A stretch of DNA of 63,395 nt from an uncultured Prevotella sp. (GCA_900546345.1 URCI01000011.1:1-63395); one strand, 5' to 3'; shown: positions 1 through 8,187, counted from the stretch's first letter. Numbers and translations: made by a program. Notes: generated by a model not told the origin, from the letters alone.

Positions 1-32
1 CCGGTCTCGGACACATATAAAATTTTAAATTG

Positions 33-48
33 CCACTTTTTAAAGTGG
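33..48. repeat. Short inverted repeat at window edge
   Basis: CCACTTT and AAAGTGG (33-39, 42-48) form a 7-bp inverted repeat with a 2-nt loop, just upstream of the hairpin/promoter elements. It could be the end of an upstream terminator, but no T-tract follows it. Confidence 0.35.
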
Positions 49-51
49 ACT

Positions 52-112
52 CAAAGAAAAATGAATTTTTCTTTGCTATTTCACTCGTTTGCAGTATCTT
101 TAAATAAGATAC
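52..112 (+). repeat. Promoter-bearing hairpin element, copy 1 (decayed)
   Basis: Ten-bp arms (52-61 and 66-75) with a 4-nt loop are followed by TTTCACTCGTTTGCA and then TATCTTT. Positions 66-101 are identical to 143-178 (36 nt, offset 77). The -7 box reads TATCTTTA instead of TATCTTTG, so this copy is probably weaker or dead. The lost box lies in a new 7-bp inverted repeat, GTATCTT/AAGATAC (94-100, 106-112). Confidence 0.7.
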
Positions 113-116
113 GGGG

Positions 117-180
117 CACTCGGACAAGCAAAGAAAAAGGAATTTTTCTTTGCTATTTCACTCGTTTGCAGTATCTTTGC
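117..180 (+). repeat. Promoter-bearing hairpin element, copy 2 (intact)
   Basis: The unit starts CACTCGGACAA. It continues with 11-bp hairpin arms (128-138, 143-153; loop GGAA), then TATTTCACTCGTTTGCA and the -7 box TATCTTTG (172-179). The right arm carries the -33 TTTG. A diverged third copy drives aroQ at 41957-42022. Confidence 0.75.
149..179 (+). promoter_or_regulatory. Promoter of the PfkB kinase gene
   Basis: TTTG at 149-152, a 19-nt spacer, then TATCTTTG at 172-179. This matches the Bacteroidota -33/-7 consensus exactly and lies 19 nt before the ATG at 199. Confidence 0.8.
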
Positions 181-198
181 AATCTATAAACAACTAAT

Positions 199-1077
199 AT
201 GACAGATATTTGCTGCATCGGGCACATCACCCGCGATAAGATCATCACGCCGGAGAGCACCGTCTATATGGCCGGTGGTACCTCTTTTTATATGTCTTAC
301 GGCATCAGTCGACTGCCGAAGACGGTGAGCTACGAACTGGTGACAAAAGTGGGAAAAGGTCAGTTGCCGGAAGTGGAAAAGATGCATCAGGCAGGCATTG
401 ATGTGCGCTGCTATGACAGTCGCCATACGGTGTATTTCGAAAACAAGTATGGTGCCAACTCTGACAACCGTACGCAGCGTGTGCTGGCCAAGGCGGATCC
501 GTTCACGCTGGAGGAGATGAAGCCGTTGGAGGCGAAGGTATTTCACCTGGGTAGCCTGCTGGCTGATGACTTCTCGCCCGAAGTGGTGGAGTATCTCTCT
601 ACCAAGGGTCGTGTGAGCATCGATGTGCAGGGCTATCTGCGCGAGGTGGTTGGTGAAGAGGTACGTGCCGTGGACTGGAAGGACAAAGAGCGTATTTTGG
701 CTTGCACTGACATTCTGAAGCTCAACGAGCACGAGATGGAGGTGATCACTCATTCTAAGAATCCCCGGACCGTGGCCTTGCAGTTAGCAGACATGGGCGT
801 AAAAGAGGTGATCATCACGCTGGGCAGTTATGGCTCGCTGATCTATAGTGAGGGGCGGTTCTATGAGGTTCCGGCATACAAGCCCGAGGTGCTCGTCGAT
901 GCGACGGGTTGTGGTGATACCTATTCCACGGGCTATCTGTGGATGCGCTTGCAGGGTGCAAGCTGTGAAGAGGCCGGTCGTTTTGCTGCCGCTATGTGTA
1001 CGCTCAAATTAGAGCATAGCGGTCCTTTTGACAAGACTATTGCCGACATCCACCGTGTCATGCGTCGGAAAGCGTAA
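199..1077 (+). CDS. PfkB-family carbohydrate/nucleoside kinase
   Basis: This 292-residue cytosolic protein has the ribokinase fold. The C-terminal PfkB signature reads DATGCGDTYSTGY near residue 235; its GCGD supplies the anion hole and catalytic aspartate for ATP-dependent phosphoryl transfer. The N-terminal half has the substrate-side glycines (MAGGTSFYMSYG, near residue 24). No signal peptide is present. The substrate cannot be told from sequence: sugar, nucleoside and fructose 6-phosphate kinases share this fold. The gene stands alone behind a duplicated promoter element and converges on the DUF1893 gene. The start fits the promoter 19 nt upstream. Confidence 0.88.
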   Translation: MTDICCIGHITRDKIITPESTVYMAGGTSFYMSYGISRLPKTVSYELVTKVGKGQLPEVEKMHQAGIDVRCYDSRHTVYFENKYGANSDNRTQRVLAKADPFTLEEMKPLEAKVFHLGSLLADDFSPEVVEYLSTKGRVSIDVQGYLREVVGEEVRAVDWKDKERILACTDILKLNEHEMEVITHSKNPRTVALQLADMGVKEVIITLGSYGSLIYSEGRFYEVPAYKPEVLVDATGCGDTYSTGYLWMRLQGASCEEAGRFAAAMCTLKLEHSGPFDKTIADIHRVMRRKA

Positions 1078-1197
1078 AAAGAGTGAAGAGCAGGTTCCTT
1101 CTATTTTCTTTGTCAGGGATTAAGGAAACTGTGGATTCAATATTTACCTTGGGATAATACGGATTGGAAGGGTTCGCTATAGCACAATTCTATTTAT

Positions 1198-1242
1198 AGG
1201 AGCTATAAAACTTATGTTGAGAAAAGAAAGCTTATAGCTCCT
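1198..1242. terminator. Bidirectional hairpin between convergent genes
   Basis: AGGAGCTATAA (1198-1208) pairs with TTATAGCTCCT (1232-1242), 11 bp with a 23-nt loop, between the convergent kinase and DUF1893 genes. The position fits a shared terminator, but the loop is long and T-tracts are weak. Confidence 0.5.
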
Positions 1243-1267
1243 TTACGATGTGCGATAGAGGTTGCCG

Positions 1268-1615
1268 TCATGCTGCTTCTTCGCCGAGCTTGCGCCAAAT
1301 ATCCAAGAAGGTAGTATGATCTACCTTATGCTCATACTTGACCACTATGCCGGCATCGTGCAGCACGTCGTAAGCCTGCTGACTGATATATTCGGCCCAT
1401 ACCTCGGTGATGCCGCCATCGACCATCATCTTGGCGGCAGAGCGTCCCACTGCCTTGACGGCCAATTTAGCTTCGAGGAAGAGCTCGGGTTTCTCGTTCA
1501 TCAGATTGTAAAGGTGGCGCACGCCGTGACCACGGAAGGAATGTATCTTTCCCTCATGCAGGATGACGAGAGAGGCCTGCTTATCGTTGAGCGTGTCTAT
1601 CAATTCTTGCATCAT
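1268..1615 (-). CDS. DUF1893 family protein (deaminase-like fold)
   Basis: The 115-residue protein matches the DUF1893 pattern: an N-terminal LVILHEGKIHSFRGHGVRHLYNL segment, then an alternating alpha/beta region with AKLAVKAVGRSAAKMMVDGGI. From memory, the family's structural prototype is Thermotoga TM1506, which has a cytidine deaminase-like fold; no reaction is established. There is no signal peptide, and no obvious HAE/PCxxC zinc triad is visible, so activity should not be assumed. The gene is monocistronic. Two adjacent Met codons (1615, 1612) are possible starts; its promoter is near 1680. Confidence 0.8.
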   Translation of the reverse strand: MMQELIDTLNDKQASLVILHEGKIHSFRGHGVRHLYNLMNEKPELFLEAKLAVKAVGRSAAKMMVDGGITEVWAEYISQQAYDVLHDAGIVVKYEHKVDHTTFLDIWRKLGEEAA

Positions 1616-1679
1616 AGTCGTATGGGTCTTTAGTTATTGACTTATCTTTTGCCAAAGAATCACTTCTATGGCTTCATTG

Positions 1680-1687
1680 CAAAGATA
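1680..1687 (-). promoter_or_regulatory. -7 box of the DUF1893 gene
   Basis: TATCTTTG on the minus strand, 64 nt before the start at 1615. I could not place a clear -33 box. Confidence 0.5.
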
Positions 1688-1818
1688 AGCGTTTTTTCGT
1701 GAAGGTGTATGCTTAAAAGCCCTCTTTTTTCTCTCGCTTTGCACAAAAGTGGCAAAGCGTGCAAAGGGCTCATCCCCATATCCCTTCCCAAGAGGGGAAT
1801 GGTGATGAGGAGGAGGCC

Positions 1819-1852
1819 TCTCCCCCTAACCCCTCCCCAAGAGGGAGGGGAG
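1819..1852. repeat. Dispersed C-rich intergenic repeat
   Basis: A run of CCCCCTAACCCCTCCCC is followed by AAGAGGGAGGGGAG, giving partial self-complementarity (CTCCC/GGGAG). The reverse complement recurs at 48165-48201 with few differences, and shorter relatives sit near 1784-1801 and 33428-33452. All are intergenic. Confidence 0.65.
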
Positions 1853-1991
1853 TAGTTACTTTCAAGAGATGAAACAAGAGTTGTCCTTTTTATAAAGATA
1901 AAAGAAGCTCGTCCATCGCTAAAAAACAAAAGCTCCTATGTCATAGCTATTCGAGAGGTCGGCTGACCTCCCGGAAAGCTGTAAGAGAAAC

Positions 1992-2468
1992 CTATTTTTT
2001 CTTATTTCCGAAGTCGGCGGGTATCTCGCCCCATTGCTTGGTTTCCCATTTAATGATAGGGACGGCAGCACGATGGGTGGCGAGCCATCGCTCGGCGCGG
2101 GCTACGAGTTCGTAGGCTTTTGCTGTGGAGTCGTCACGCACGAGCTTGGTCTTGCAATGCTTGTTGCGCACCCAGAGGATGGCGTTGTACGAGTCGGAGT
2201 AGATAGCCTTGTCGCGTATGCCTTGTTGGTCCATCAAGGCCAGGGCATGAACGATGGCGAGGAACTCACCGATATTGTTGGTGCCGCGAACGGGGCCGAA
2301 GTGGAAGACCTGCGCCCCTGTGGCCAGGTCGATGCACTGATATTCCATTGGTCCGGGGTTGCCGGGGCAGGCAGCGTCCACAGCCCACGCGTCTGCCCTC
2401 ACCTCAGGAGGCAGGGGCAGCACCGTGTCGTGGCGATAGTCGGGAGGAGATACTGGCTCGTTAGTCAT
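1992..2468 (-). CDS. Ribonuclease H family protein
   Basis: This 158-residue protein has the RNase H fold: first strand WAVDAACPGNPGPMEYQC (catalytic Asp near residue 31), the helix glutamate in NNIGEFLAIVHAL, and the second Asp in YSDSYNAILWV. A fourth acidic position lies near the C-terminus (IPADFG). It should cleave the RNA strand of RNA/DNA hybrids such as R-loops and primers. The DAACPGNPGP start resembles the RNase HI variants common in Bacteroidota more than E. coli RnhA. It follows argS by 2 nt, so the two genes are co-transcribed. Confidence 0.87.
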   Translation of the reverse strand: MTNEPVSPPDYRHDTVLPLPPEVRADAWAVDAACPGNPGPMEYQCIDLATGAQVFHFGPVRGTNNIGEFLAIVHALALMDQQGIRDKAIYSDSYNAILWVRNKHCKTKLVRDDSTAKAYELVARAERWLATHRAAVPIIKWETKQWGEIPADFGNKKK

Positions 2469-2470
2469 AA

Positions 2471-4288
2471 TTACATTCTCTCCGGCACTTCTATGCCGAG
2501 GAGGTCCATACCGTTTTTGATGACCTTAGCGACATTGCTGGCGAGGACGAGGCGTGTGACCTTCTCTTCCTGGCTGTCGGCGTTGAGGATGCTGTAGTCA
2601 TGGTAGAACTGGTTGAAGTCCTTGGTCAGTTCATAGCAGTAGTTGGCGATGCCTGCGGGGTTGTAGTTCTCGCCGGCATCCTTGACGGCCACCTTGAAGG
2701 CATCCATCTTCTGGATGAGTTGTACCTCCTTGTCGTTGAGCGGCGCATCAGCGGGCAACTGCTCGGGCAACTTGATGCCGTCGGCCTGAGCCTTGCGCAT
2801 GACGGAGCGGATACGGGCGTAGGTGTATTGGATGAAAGGACCGGTGTTGCCGTTGAAGTCAATACTCTCTGCGGGATTGAAGAGCATGTTCTTACGGGCG
2901 TCAACCTTAAGGATGAAATATTTCAGAGCTCCGAGACCAACGATGCGGGCTATCTCCTTCTTCTCATCCTCACTCATGTCCTTGAACTTGCCGAGCTCGT
3001 CGCTTGTCTTGCGTGCGTCACCGATCATCTCGCTAATGAGATCGTCGGCATCAACCACCGTTCCCTCGCGGCTCTTCATCTTACCATTGGGCAGTTCCAC
3101 CATACCATACGAGAAGTGCACAAGATCCTTGCCCCACTTGAAGCCGAGCCGGTCGAGTAGGATAGAGAGCACTTGGAAGTGATAGTTCTGTTCATTGCCC
3201 ACCACATAGATCATCTTGTCGATGGGGTAGTCGTTGAAGCGCATCTCGGCGGTGCCGATGTCCTGCGTCATATACACGCTCGTGCCGTCGGCGCGGAGCA
3301 GCAACTTCTGGTCGAGACCCTCGTTGGTGAGATCGGCCCACACACTGCCATCTGGCTTACGGAAGAAGAGTCCTTTTTTCAAGCCCTCTTCCACCTTACG
3401 CTTGCCTTCGAGATAGGTGTTCGACTCATAGTATATCTTGTCGAAGCTCACACCAAGCGCTTTGTAGGTCTCGTCGAATCCGGCATATACCCAACTGTTC
3501 ATCTTCTGCCACAGGGCTCGGATTTCCGGGTCACCGGCTTCCCATTTCACGAGCATCTGATGTGCCTCGACGATGAGGGGAGCTTCATTCTTAGCCTTTT
3601 CCTCAGCTTTTTCTTCGTCCATGCCCTCTGCGATGAACTTCTCTTTCAGTTCGTTGCACTCCTCTTTATAATGCTTGTCGAAGAGCACGTAGAAGTCGCC
3701 GATGAGATGGTCGCCCTTCTTGTGGGCTGTCTCCGGTGTGATGCCGTTGCCCCATTTGATCCAGGCGAGCATTGACTTCATGATGTGGATACCTCGGTCG
3801 TTGACGATGTTGGTCTTGATGACCTTATTGCCGTTGGCCTCCATGATCTTCGAGAGGCTCCAGCCCAGCAGGTTGTTGCGCACGTGTCCCAGGTGGAGTG
3901 GCTTATTGGTGTTGGGCGACGAATACTCAATCATCACGAGTGGACTGCTCTCGGTAGCCTTCTTCTCACCGTACTTAGCGTCGGCGTTGATGTCGTTGAG
4001 CAGGCTGACCCAAGCCTGTGGCGCAACGACGAGATTAAGGAATCCCTTGACCACATTGAAGCGTGCCACGGCCTCGCAGTCACGCTCGAGCACGGCACCG
4101 ATTTCCTGTGCGGTGTCCTCGGGCTTTTTACGTGAGATCTTCAAGAAAGGGAATACCACGAGGGTGAGATTGCCCTCGAAGGTTTCCTTGGTTTTTTGCA
4201 GTTGCACCATCTTCTCGGGCACCTCCTGTCCGTAGAGCTCTTTGACGGCCTTGATAGTGGCCAGAGTGATAACTTTTTCTATATTCAT
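2471..4288 (-). CDS. argS: Arginyl-tRNA synthetase
   Basis: This class I aminoacyl-tRNA synthetase of 605 residues charges tRNA-Arg using ATP. The N-terminal additional domain (about 1-110) precedes the Rossmann core with the HIGH motif as HLGHVRN (near 137). The KMSK-type loop is GKMKSREGT (near 375). The C-terminal anticodon-binding helical domain contains GPFIQYTYARIRS and ends VPERM, as in the family. Length is normal. The start at 4288 is supported by a TAACTTTG box 44 nt upstream. It leads an operon with RNase H. Confidence 0.97.
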   Translation of the reverse strand: MNIEKVITLATIKAVKELYGQEVPEKMVQLQKTKETFEGNLTLVVFPFLKISRKKPEDTAQEIGAVLERDCEAVARFNVVKGFLNLVVAPQAWVSLLNDINADAKYGEKKATESSPLVMIEYSSPNTNKPLHLGHVRNNLLGWSLSKIMEANGNKVIKTNIVNDRGIHIMKSMLAWIKWGNGITPETAHKKGDHLIGDFYVLFDKHYKEECNELKEKFIAEGMDEEKAEEKAKNEAPLIVEAHQMLVKWEAGDPEIRALWQKMNSWVYAGFDETYKALGVSFDKIYYESNTYLEGKRKVEEGLKKGLFFRKPDGSVWADLTNEGLDQKLLLRADGTSVYMTQDIGTAEMRFNDYPIDKMIYVVGNEQNYHFQVLSILLDRLGFKWGKDLVHFSYGMVELPNGKMKSREGTVVDADDLISEMIGDARKTSDELGKFKDMSEDEKKEIARIVGLGALKYFILKVDARKNMLFNPAESIDFNGNTGPFIQYTYARIRSVMRKAQADGIKLPEQLPADAPLNDKEVQLIQKMDAFKVAVKDAGENYNPAGIANYCYELTKDFNQFYHDYSILNADSQEEKVTRLVLASNVAKVIKNGMDLLGIEVPERM

Positions 4289-4331
4289 GCGTTTATACCG
4301 GTATTTTGTCTGCTTATATAGTTTATATGTG

Positions 4332-4339
4332 CAAAGTTA
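4332..4339 (-). promoter_or_regulatory. -7 box of argS
   Basis: TAACTTTG on the minus strand, upstream of the argS ATG at 4288. The leader is AT-rich and contains a short GGTATAAACGC stretch. Confidence 0.6.
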
Positions 4340-4380
4340 CGAAAAAACGAAGAGATAAAGGTGCACTGCCGTATATATTT

Positions 4381-5787
4381 TCAGAATGTGACGTTCATAC
4401 CCATGCTAAGTGAAGCATTGCTGCTCAGAGGGATCATCTCTTTGCTGACCTTTCCGACAAGGTGGTCCATGCCGAAGAAGACGTTGAAGCCTTTGGGATG
4501 GATGTTGACAATCCATCCCATGCTGGTCGAGAACGTGCTGGCGGCAATGTTTACGCCACCGTCGAGCCACTGGAGGGGTTCCCAGTTGGCGCTGAGACGC
4601 CCCTCGGTCCACGTGTGTTTGCCGCAGAAGTGCGTGTCGCTAAGCAGTCCGAAGTGCATCTTTTCATAAGATGGCAATGTGTAGCGCACACCGATGTTCA
4701 TTCTCCCTGCGAGCATTGTGGTACGTCCGCCTTGGTCTCCCTCATCCTGCAAGTTGTAGAACTGGGCGATCTGATCGCTGTACTTGTCCCATTGATCGTC
4801 GGCGGTGTTGCCTTCACTGCTACTCACTCCTGTGTCATGAAAGCCATCAAAAGTGAAGTCTTTGTCGCGATTGGTAGCATAGCAGTCATTATTCCAATGT
4901 ATGAACCCCAGATCCAGCAGCGCAGCACTTATCTCCCAGTATTTGTCCGGATGGAAGACAGCTCCCAGATCAGCGGCGAGTCCCATGCCTCCAATGCCGG
5001 CACCGTCCACGTCGACATCATTGATATAGGTATAGGAACCTTGTTGTGCTTTGTATTCCTTTTCCTTTGTCTTATATTTCCACCCTTTCATTGACATGTG
5101 GGCTTGAGCGTCGCCATGCAGGGTCCATGAGTCGCCGGTGAGCTGTGCGGTCACGTCTTTCATCTTTACATCTGCGTCAGCCACGCCCAGTAACAGTTTC
5201 ACCTTCGCGCCGACACGCCATTTACTATTGATGTTGCGGCTGTGTCCGAAAGCGATCTCCACGTAGTTTTGCGAGTTGACATACAGATCCCCGATGTTGT
5301 AAGTCTCATTGCCAGCGTCGGCAGCGAAGCGGAACAACTCATAGGGGAGTTTCACGTTGGAAGAGGACTTGGCATTGACTTCCACCGTGTTGTAACCACC
5401 CCAAGCCTTGAAGCCGGCGGAGAGTAGCGTGATGTTGACATCGGCTCCTGCGCGGTTCCAACTTTTGTTGAAGCCTTTGAGTGGATCATTAATATAGGGA
5501 TTCAGAAATGAAGTCTTCTTTTTGTCGCTCTCGGTGGGGTAGAGCGGGTTGTCGCGCACGAGGTCTTCGTATCCAAAGTTGCCGTGGGTATCGGCGTTGA
5601 TGTTGCCCAGTGCTGGGATGGCCACGTAGTTCTGGTCGTTGCCCATAGCTGGGTTGAGTGTGTGCTGATAGAGATAACCGTCAGTGAAATACGCTGAGCG
5701 AAGGCCTTGGGCATAAGAGGAAGCCGCAAGCAGCATTATTGCGGGGAAAGCAACAAGTTGACGAAGGGAAATATGGAGCATTTGCAT
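4381..5787 (-). CDS. DUF5723-type outer-membrane protein
   Basis: A 468-residue exported protein: signal peptide with hydrophobic core VAFPAIMLLAAS and cleavage after SYAQ (about residue 26), then GLRSAYFTDGYLYQHTLNPA, the recognisable start of DUF5723 proteins. The rest is rich in amphipathic beta strands with alternating aromatics and ends in the aromatic SMGMNVTF, like a barrel closing strand. I infer an outer-membrane beta-barrel; the function is unknown. It follows the lipoprotein gene by 17 nt, so the two are one transcriptional unit. Confidence 0.75.
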   Translation of the reverse strand: MQMLHISLRQLVAFPAIMLLAASSYAQGLRSAYFTDGYLYQHTLNPAMGNDQNYVAIPALGNINADTHGNFGYEDLVRDNPLYPTESDKKKTSFLNPYINDPLKGFNKSWNRAGADVNITLLSAGFKAWGGYNTVEVNAKSSSNVKLPYELFRFAADAGNETYNIGDLYVNSQNYVEIAFGHSRNINSKWRVGAKVKLLLGVADADVKMKDVTAQLTGDSWTLHGDAQAHMSMKGWKYKTKEKEYKAQQGSYTYINDVDVDGAGIGGMGLAADLGAVFHPDKYWEISAALLDLGFIHWNNDCYATNRDKDFTFDGFHDTGVSSSEGNTADDQWDKYSDQIAQFYNLQDEGDQGGRTTMLAGRMNIGVRYTLPSYEKMHFGLLSDTHFCGKHTWTEGRLSANWEPLQWLDGGVNIAASTFSTSMGWIVNIHPKGFNVFFGMDHLVGKVSKEMIPLSSNASLSMGMNVTF

Positions 5788-5804
5788 AAGTATCGTATGA
5801 AGGA

Positions 5805-7541
5805 TTAGTTGAAGTTACCTACAAGCTTCCCTTTTTTGGTGAGCTTGATATTATACACCTGGAGGGTCTGTGTTTTAGCATTGATGGTCTTGCCAACAAT
5901 GGGCTCGTTGCCGTTGTCGCCGTCAGCCGTAGCTCTGAAGCGGAATTGCAGTCCCTCTACACGATGCAGCACGTCGTTGCTTTGCGGTGTGATGGTGATG
6001 TTCACGTGGGTGATGGCCCCTTCATCTCTGTTGTCTGTACCCGCTATCGTCTTATCTACGTTCACGTTTAATTCCGACTGAGGTATGGAGTCACCCTGCA
6101 GGTCTGTAGCCCAGGCCGTGAGGGTGAGAAAAACAGGCAGACGGTTGAGGACGTCAGCCTCCAACAGCAGGTAGCCGTCTATCGAGCTGCCGTCACCGAT
6201 CGTCGTCTCCTTGAAACTCAGTTTCTTGAGAGTCTTGTTCAGATCATCGATAGAGTCGGTGTAGGCTATAGCGGCGTCGGCGTCGAGTTGTAGTGGTGTG
6301 GAGAATGCATATTGCTCTGCCAAGTCATAGTTGTGCCCGAGCTTCACCTCTGCAGTCTGCGAGTTGTCGGCCTCGGCTTTGATGTCAACAAAGTCGATGT
6401 GGTCGGGAATCGTCTTGAGCAGGTTACCGAGTCCTGGCACCGTGACGTAGGTCTGTCCTTCAGGTGCTGTCTCGCTCTGCTTGTGGAGTACGATGCTGCT
6501 GTTGCCGGTGGGAACGGTAAAAGTGGGAATGCCAACGGTAGCGATGGCATGGTTTTGTGCATCGCGTGCGATCATGCGTCCACTCACTTTGGCAGCAATG
6601 GGCAAAGCATTACTAAAGTCAAGACGGATATGCGGGTCATAGAGATTCATATTCACACTCTTGTCCGAGAGAAAGTCAGGTACATTGTTGAGTTGTACCG
6701 ATCCGAAGCTGTTAAATGTGAATACAGGATGGAAACGACCGTTAGCGCTTGTGATGGTCAGGTTGGCTGTGGCGCTTCCGCTGATGTTGGCCAGGTTACC
6801 GGTGTTGCTGATGTTGTTTTTGCTGAGGGTTCCTTTCAGATGGATGTCGGCAGTGAGACTGACACGGTGGTTGCTCTTGTCAAAGGAGACGGATCCGAGT
6901 TGACTCGATTGTCCCAAGTCGATGCCTTTGACATGCAAGGCCACGATGTGGGTTCCCGCGGCAACATTGTAGAGGCTGATCATGTTGTTGCTGATCGATG
7001 CGTTGTTGCCGTCGTTAGTGGCGTGGTCGATTTGCAGGAAGGTGGGCAATGACAACGTCAATTCGTCAATGTGTCGCACGGTATTGGGCACTTTGAGTGT
7101 CACAACGATGTCTTGATCACACGCCACACTGCTCAGTTCCTCGACCTCGGTGGGTGTTGTAGCGCTCATGTTGAGAGCGGCCAGTTGCCCTTGGAATGTT
7201 CCTTGGGTGACAGGCACTGTATTACTGGTCGATGAAGATGCTTTGATGGTGAAAGGTGCGATGGACACAGTGGATGTCTCTTGGCTGTTGCCGGTGACCT
7301 TTATCTGATAGTCTCCATTATCGTCGATATAGACGAAATTGGAGTTGTTCAGGTGCACCACGTCGTCAAGTGGTATTTCTTTTGTGTCGTTGCCTCCTGG
7401 TAGAGCGATCTCGTCGGCTCCCAGTCCGATGGTGGCATCGATGTTATCAAAACTGTAGTCGTTGTCCTTACAGCTTTGCAGCACTCCGACAGAAGTCAAC
7501 AGAGCCAATGTGGAGCAGAGGATGGTGATTTGCTTGTGCAT
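5805..7541 (-). CDS. Large surface or periplasmic lipoprotein, function unknown
   Basis: A 578-residue protein with a type II signal peptide: hydrophobic ILCSTLALLTSVGV and lipobox LQSC (Cys near residue 24). The acidic CKDNDYSFDN after the Cys resembles the lipoprotein export signal for surface display in this phylum. The body is a series of beta-rich repeats without Cys, with phrases such as VTVPGLGNLLKTIPDHIDFVDIKAEA that suggest stacked beta-sandwich domains. I do not recognise a catalytic motif. It is first in an operon with the DUF5723 barrel, so the pair may form an envelope complex (inference). Confidence 0.7.
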   Translation of the reverse strand: MHKQITILCSTLALLTSVGVLQSCKDNDYSFDNIDATIGLGADEIALPGGNDTKEIPLDDVVHLNNSNFVYIDDNGDYQIKVTGNSQETSTVSIAPFTIKASSSTSNTVPVTQGTFQGQLAALNMSATTPTEVEELSSVACDQDIVVTLKVPNTVRHIDELTLSLPTFLQIDHATNDGNNASISNNMISLYNVAAGTHIVALHVKGIDLGQSSQLGSVSFDKSNHRVSLTADIHLKGTLSKNNISNTGNLANISGSATANLTITSANGRFHPVFTFNSFGSVQLNNVPDFLSDKSVNMNLYDPHIRLDFSNALPIAAKVSGRMIARDAQNHAIATVGIPTFTVPTGNSSIVLHKQSETAPEGQTYVTVPGLGNLLKTIPDHIDFVDIKAEADNSQTAEVKLGHNYDLAEQYAFSTPLQLDADAAIAYTDSIDDLNKTLKKLSFKETTIGDGSSIDGYLLLEADVLNRLPVFLTLTAWATDLQGDSIPQSELNVNVDKTIAGTDNRDEGAITHVNITITPQSNDVLHRVEGLQFRFRATADGDNGNEPIVGKTINAKTQTLQVYNIKLTKKGKLVGNFN

Positions 7542-7569
7542 GGTAGACGGTTAATTAATGAATTTTCCA

Positions 7570-7577
7570 CAAAGGTA
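7570..7577 (-). promoter_or_regulatory. -7 box of the lipoprotein operon
   Basis: TACCTTTG on the minus strand, 28 nt before the start at 7541. No convincing -33 at the usual distance. Confidence 0.5.
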
Positions 7578-7679
7578 TACAATATTTCACAACTAACGAA
7601 TTTTAGAAGTACTTTTTTTAAAAAAATGTAAAGAGCTGTTCCTTTGCTGAGGCATCGCAGAGGGATGTAAGAAAGACAA

Positions 7680-7715
7680 AAGCGGGGCAAGCTCTGTGCA
7701 GAGTTTGCCCCGCTT
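7680..7715 (-). terminator. Intrinsic terminator reading leftward
   Basis: AAGCGGGGCAA pairs with TTGCCCCGCTT (11 bp, extended by CTC/GAG inside). On the minus strand it is followed by TTTTGTCTTTCTT, a good U-tract. It therefore ends a leftward transcript, yet the only thing to its right on that strand is the short frame at 7745-7942. Confidence 0.8.
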
Positions 7716-7744
7716 GGGTATTGTAAGGGTGATCAACCGCGAGG

Positions 7745-7942
7745 TTATTTCAGTCCGCTGACCTCGTCACGTGTGATGTATTTAAAACTAATATAGATTT
7801 CGGTTCCGTTCTGTACTATGGCGTAACACAATACTATCTTCCAATTTTGATGAGAGCGGAGCAACTTGGTATCTATTTGCAGCGTTGTTTTGTGCCATCT
7901 TGCCTTTTCATGGCTATGCTGGGCTACGTTCTCGCTGAGCAA
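7745..7942 (-). pseudogene. Possible gene remnant ending before a terminator
   Basis: A 65-codon minus frame ending IYISFKYITRDEVSGLK lies 30 nt before a strong leftward terminator. It has only a TTG start, and a stop lies five codons upstream, so it is either a very small unusual gene or the tail of a decayed one. No promoter of the usual form is visible upstream. I recognise no family. The terminator is the main reason for listing it. Confidence 0.25.
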
Positions 7943-8131
7943 GCGCCTTATATGTTAAAAATCAATGACGTAGGATAAAAAACAAGGCGAAAAAGTGATC
8001 AGTAATCGATATTTTTCGTATCTTTGAGCACGAATGGCAGCAATGCCAATATATGACTGATCCTCAATGGTCTTTGGACTATACTACTCCTTTTCAAAAG
8101 CCTATACTTTCATATCTCATCCTATAGATAG

Positions 8132-8149
8132 TATATATAATAAGGTGTA
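8132..8149 (+). repeat. AAGGTGTA repeat, copy 1
   Basis: TATATATAATAAGGTGTA, identical to copies at 15139, 46786 and 46819. It lies in the leader region of the fructan locus, 8 nt before the -33 box. Confidence 0.7.
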
Positions 8150-8156
8150 ATGGCTT

Positions 8157-8187
8157 TTTGATTCTTCAATGATTTGACCTAACTTTA
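8157..8187 (+). promoter_or_regulatory. Promoter of the fructan receptor gene
   Basis: TTTG at 8157-8160, a 19-nt spacer, then TAACTTTA at 8180-8187 (one mismatch to the -7 consensus), 13 nt before the ATG at 8201. Confidence 0.6.

Larger units (their letters stand above)
1616..1991. other. 376-nt gap with a C-rich repeat, no gene
   Basis: This gap holds the DUF1893 leader and promoter, a stretch of GC-rich near-palindromes and nothing convincingly coding. An 87-codon minus frame crosses the repeat, but its peptide is the low-complexity product of the repeat itself. Confidence 0.7.

Noticed and set aside
1666..1929. An 87-codon minus-strand frame with the peptide PPSWGGVRGRG
   Set aside because: It is the translation of the C-rich repeat, a known source of false genes in this phylum.
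8019..8026. TATCTTTG box as the start of a gene at 8033
   Set aside because: The frame after it has only a few codons (MAAMPIYD) and no -33 box; the receptor has a better promoter at 8157-8187.
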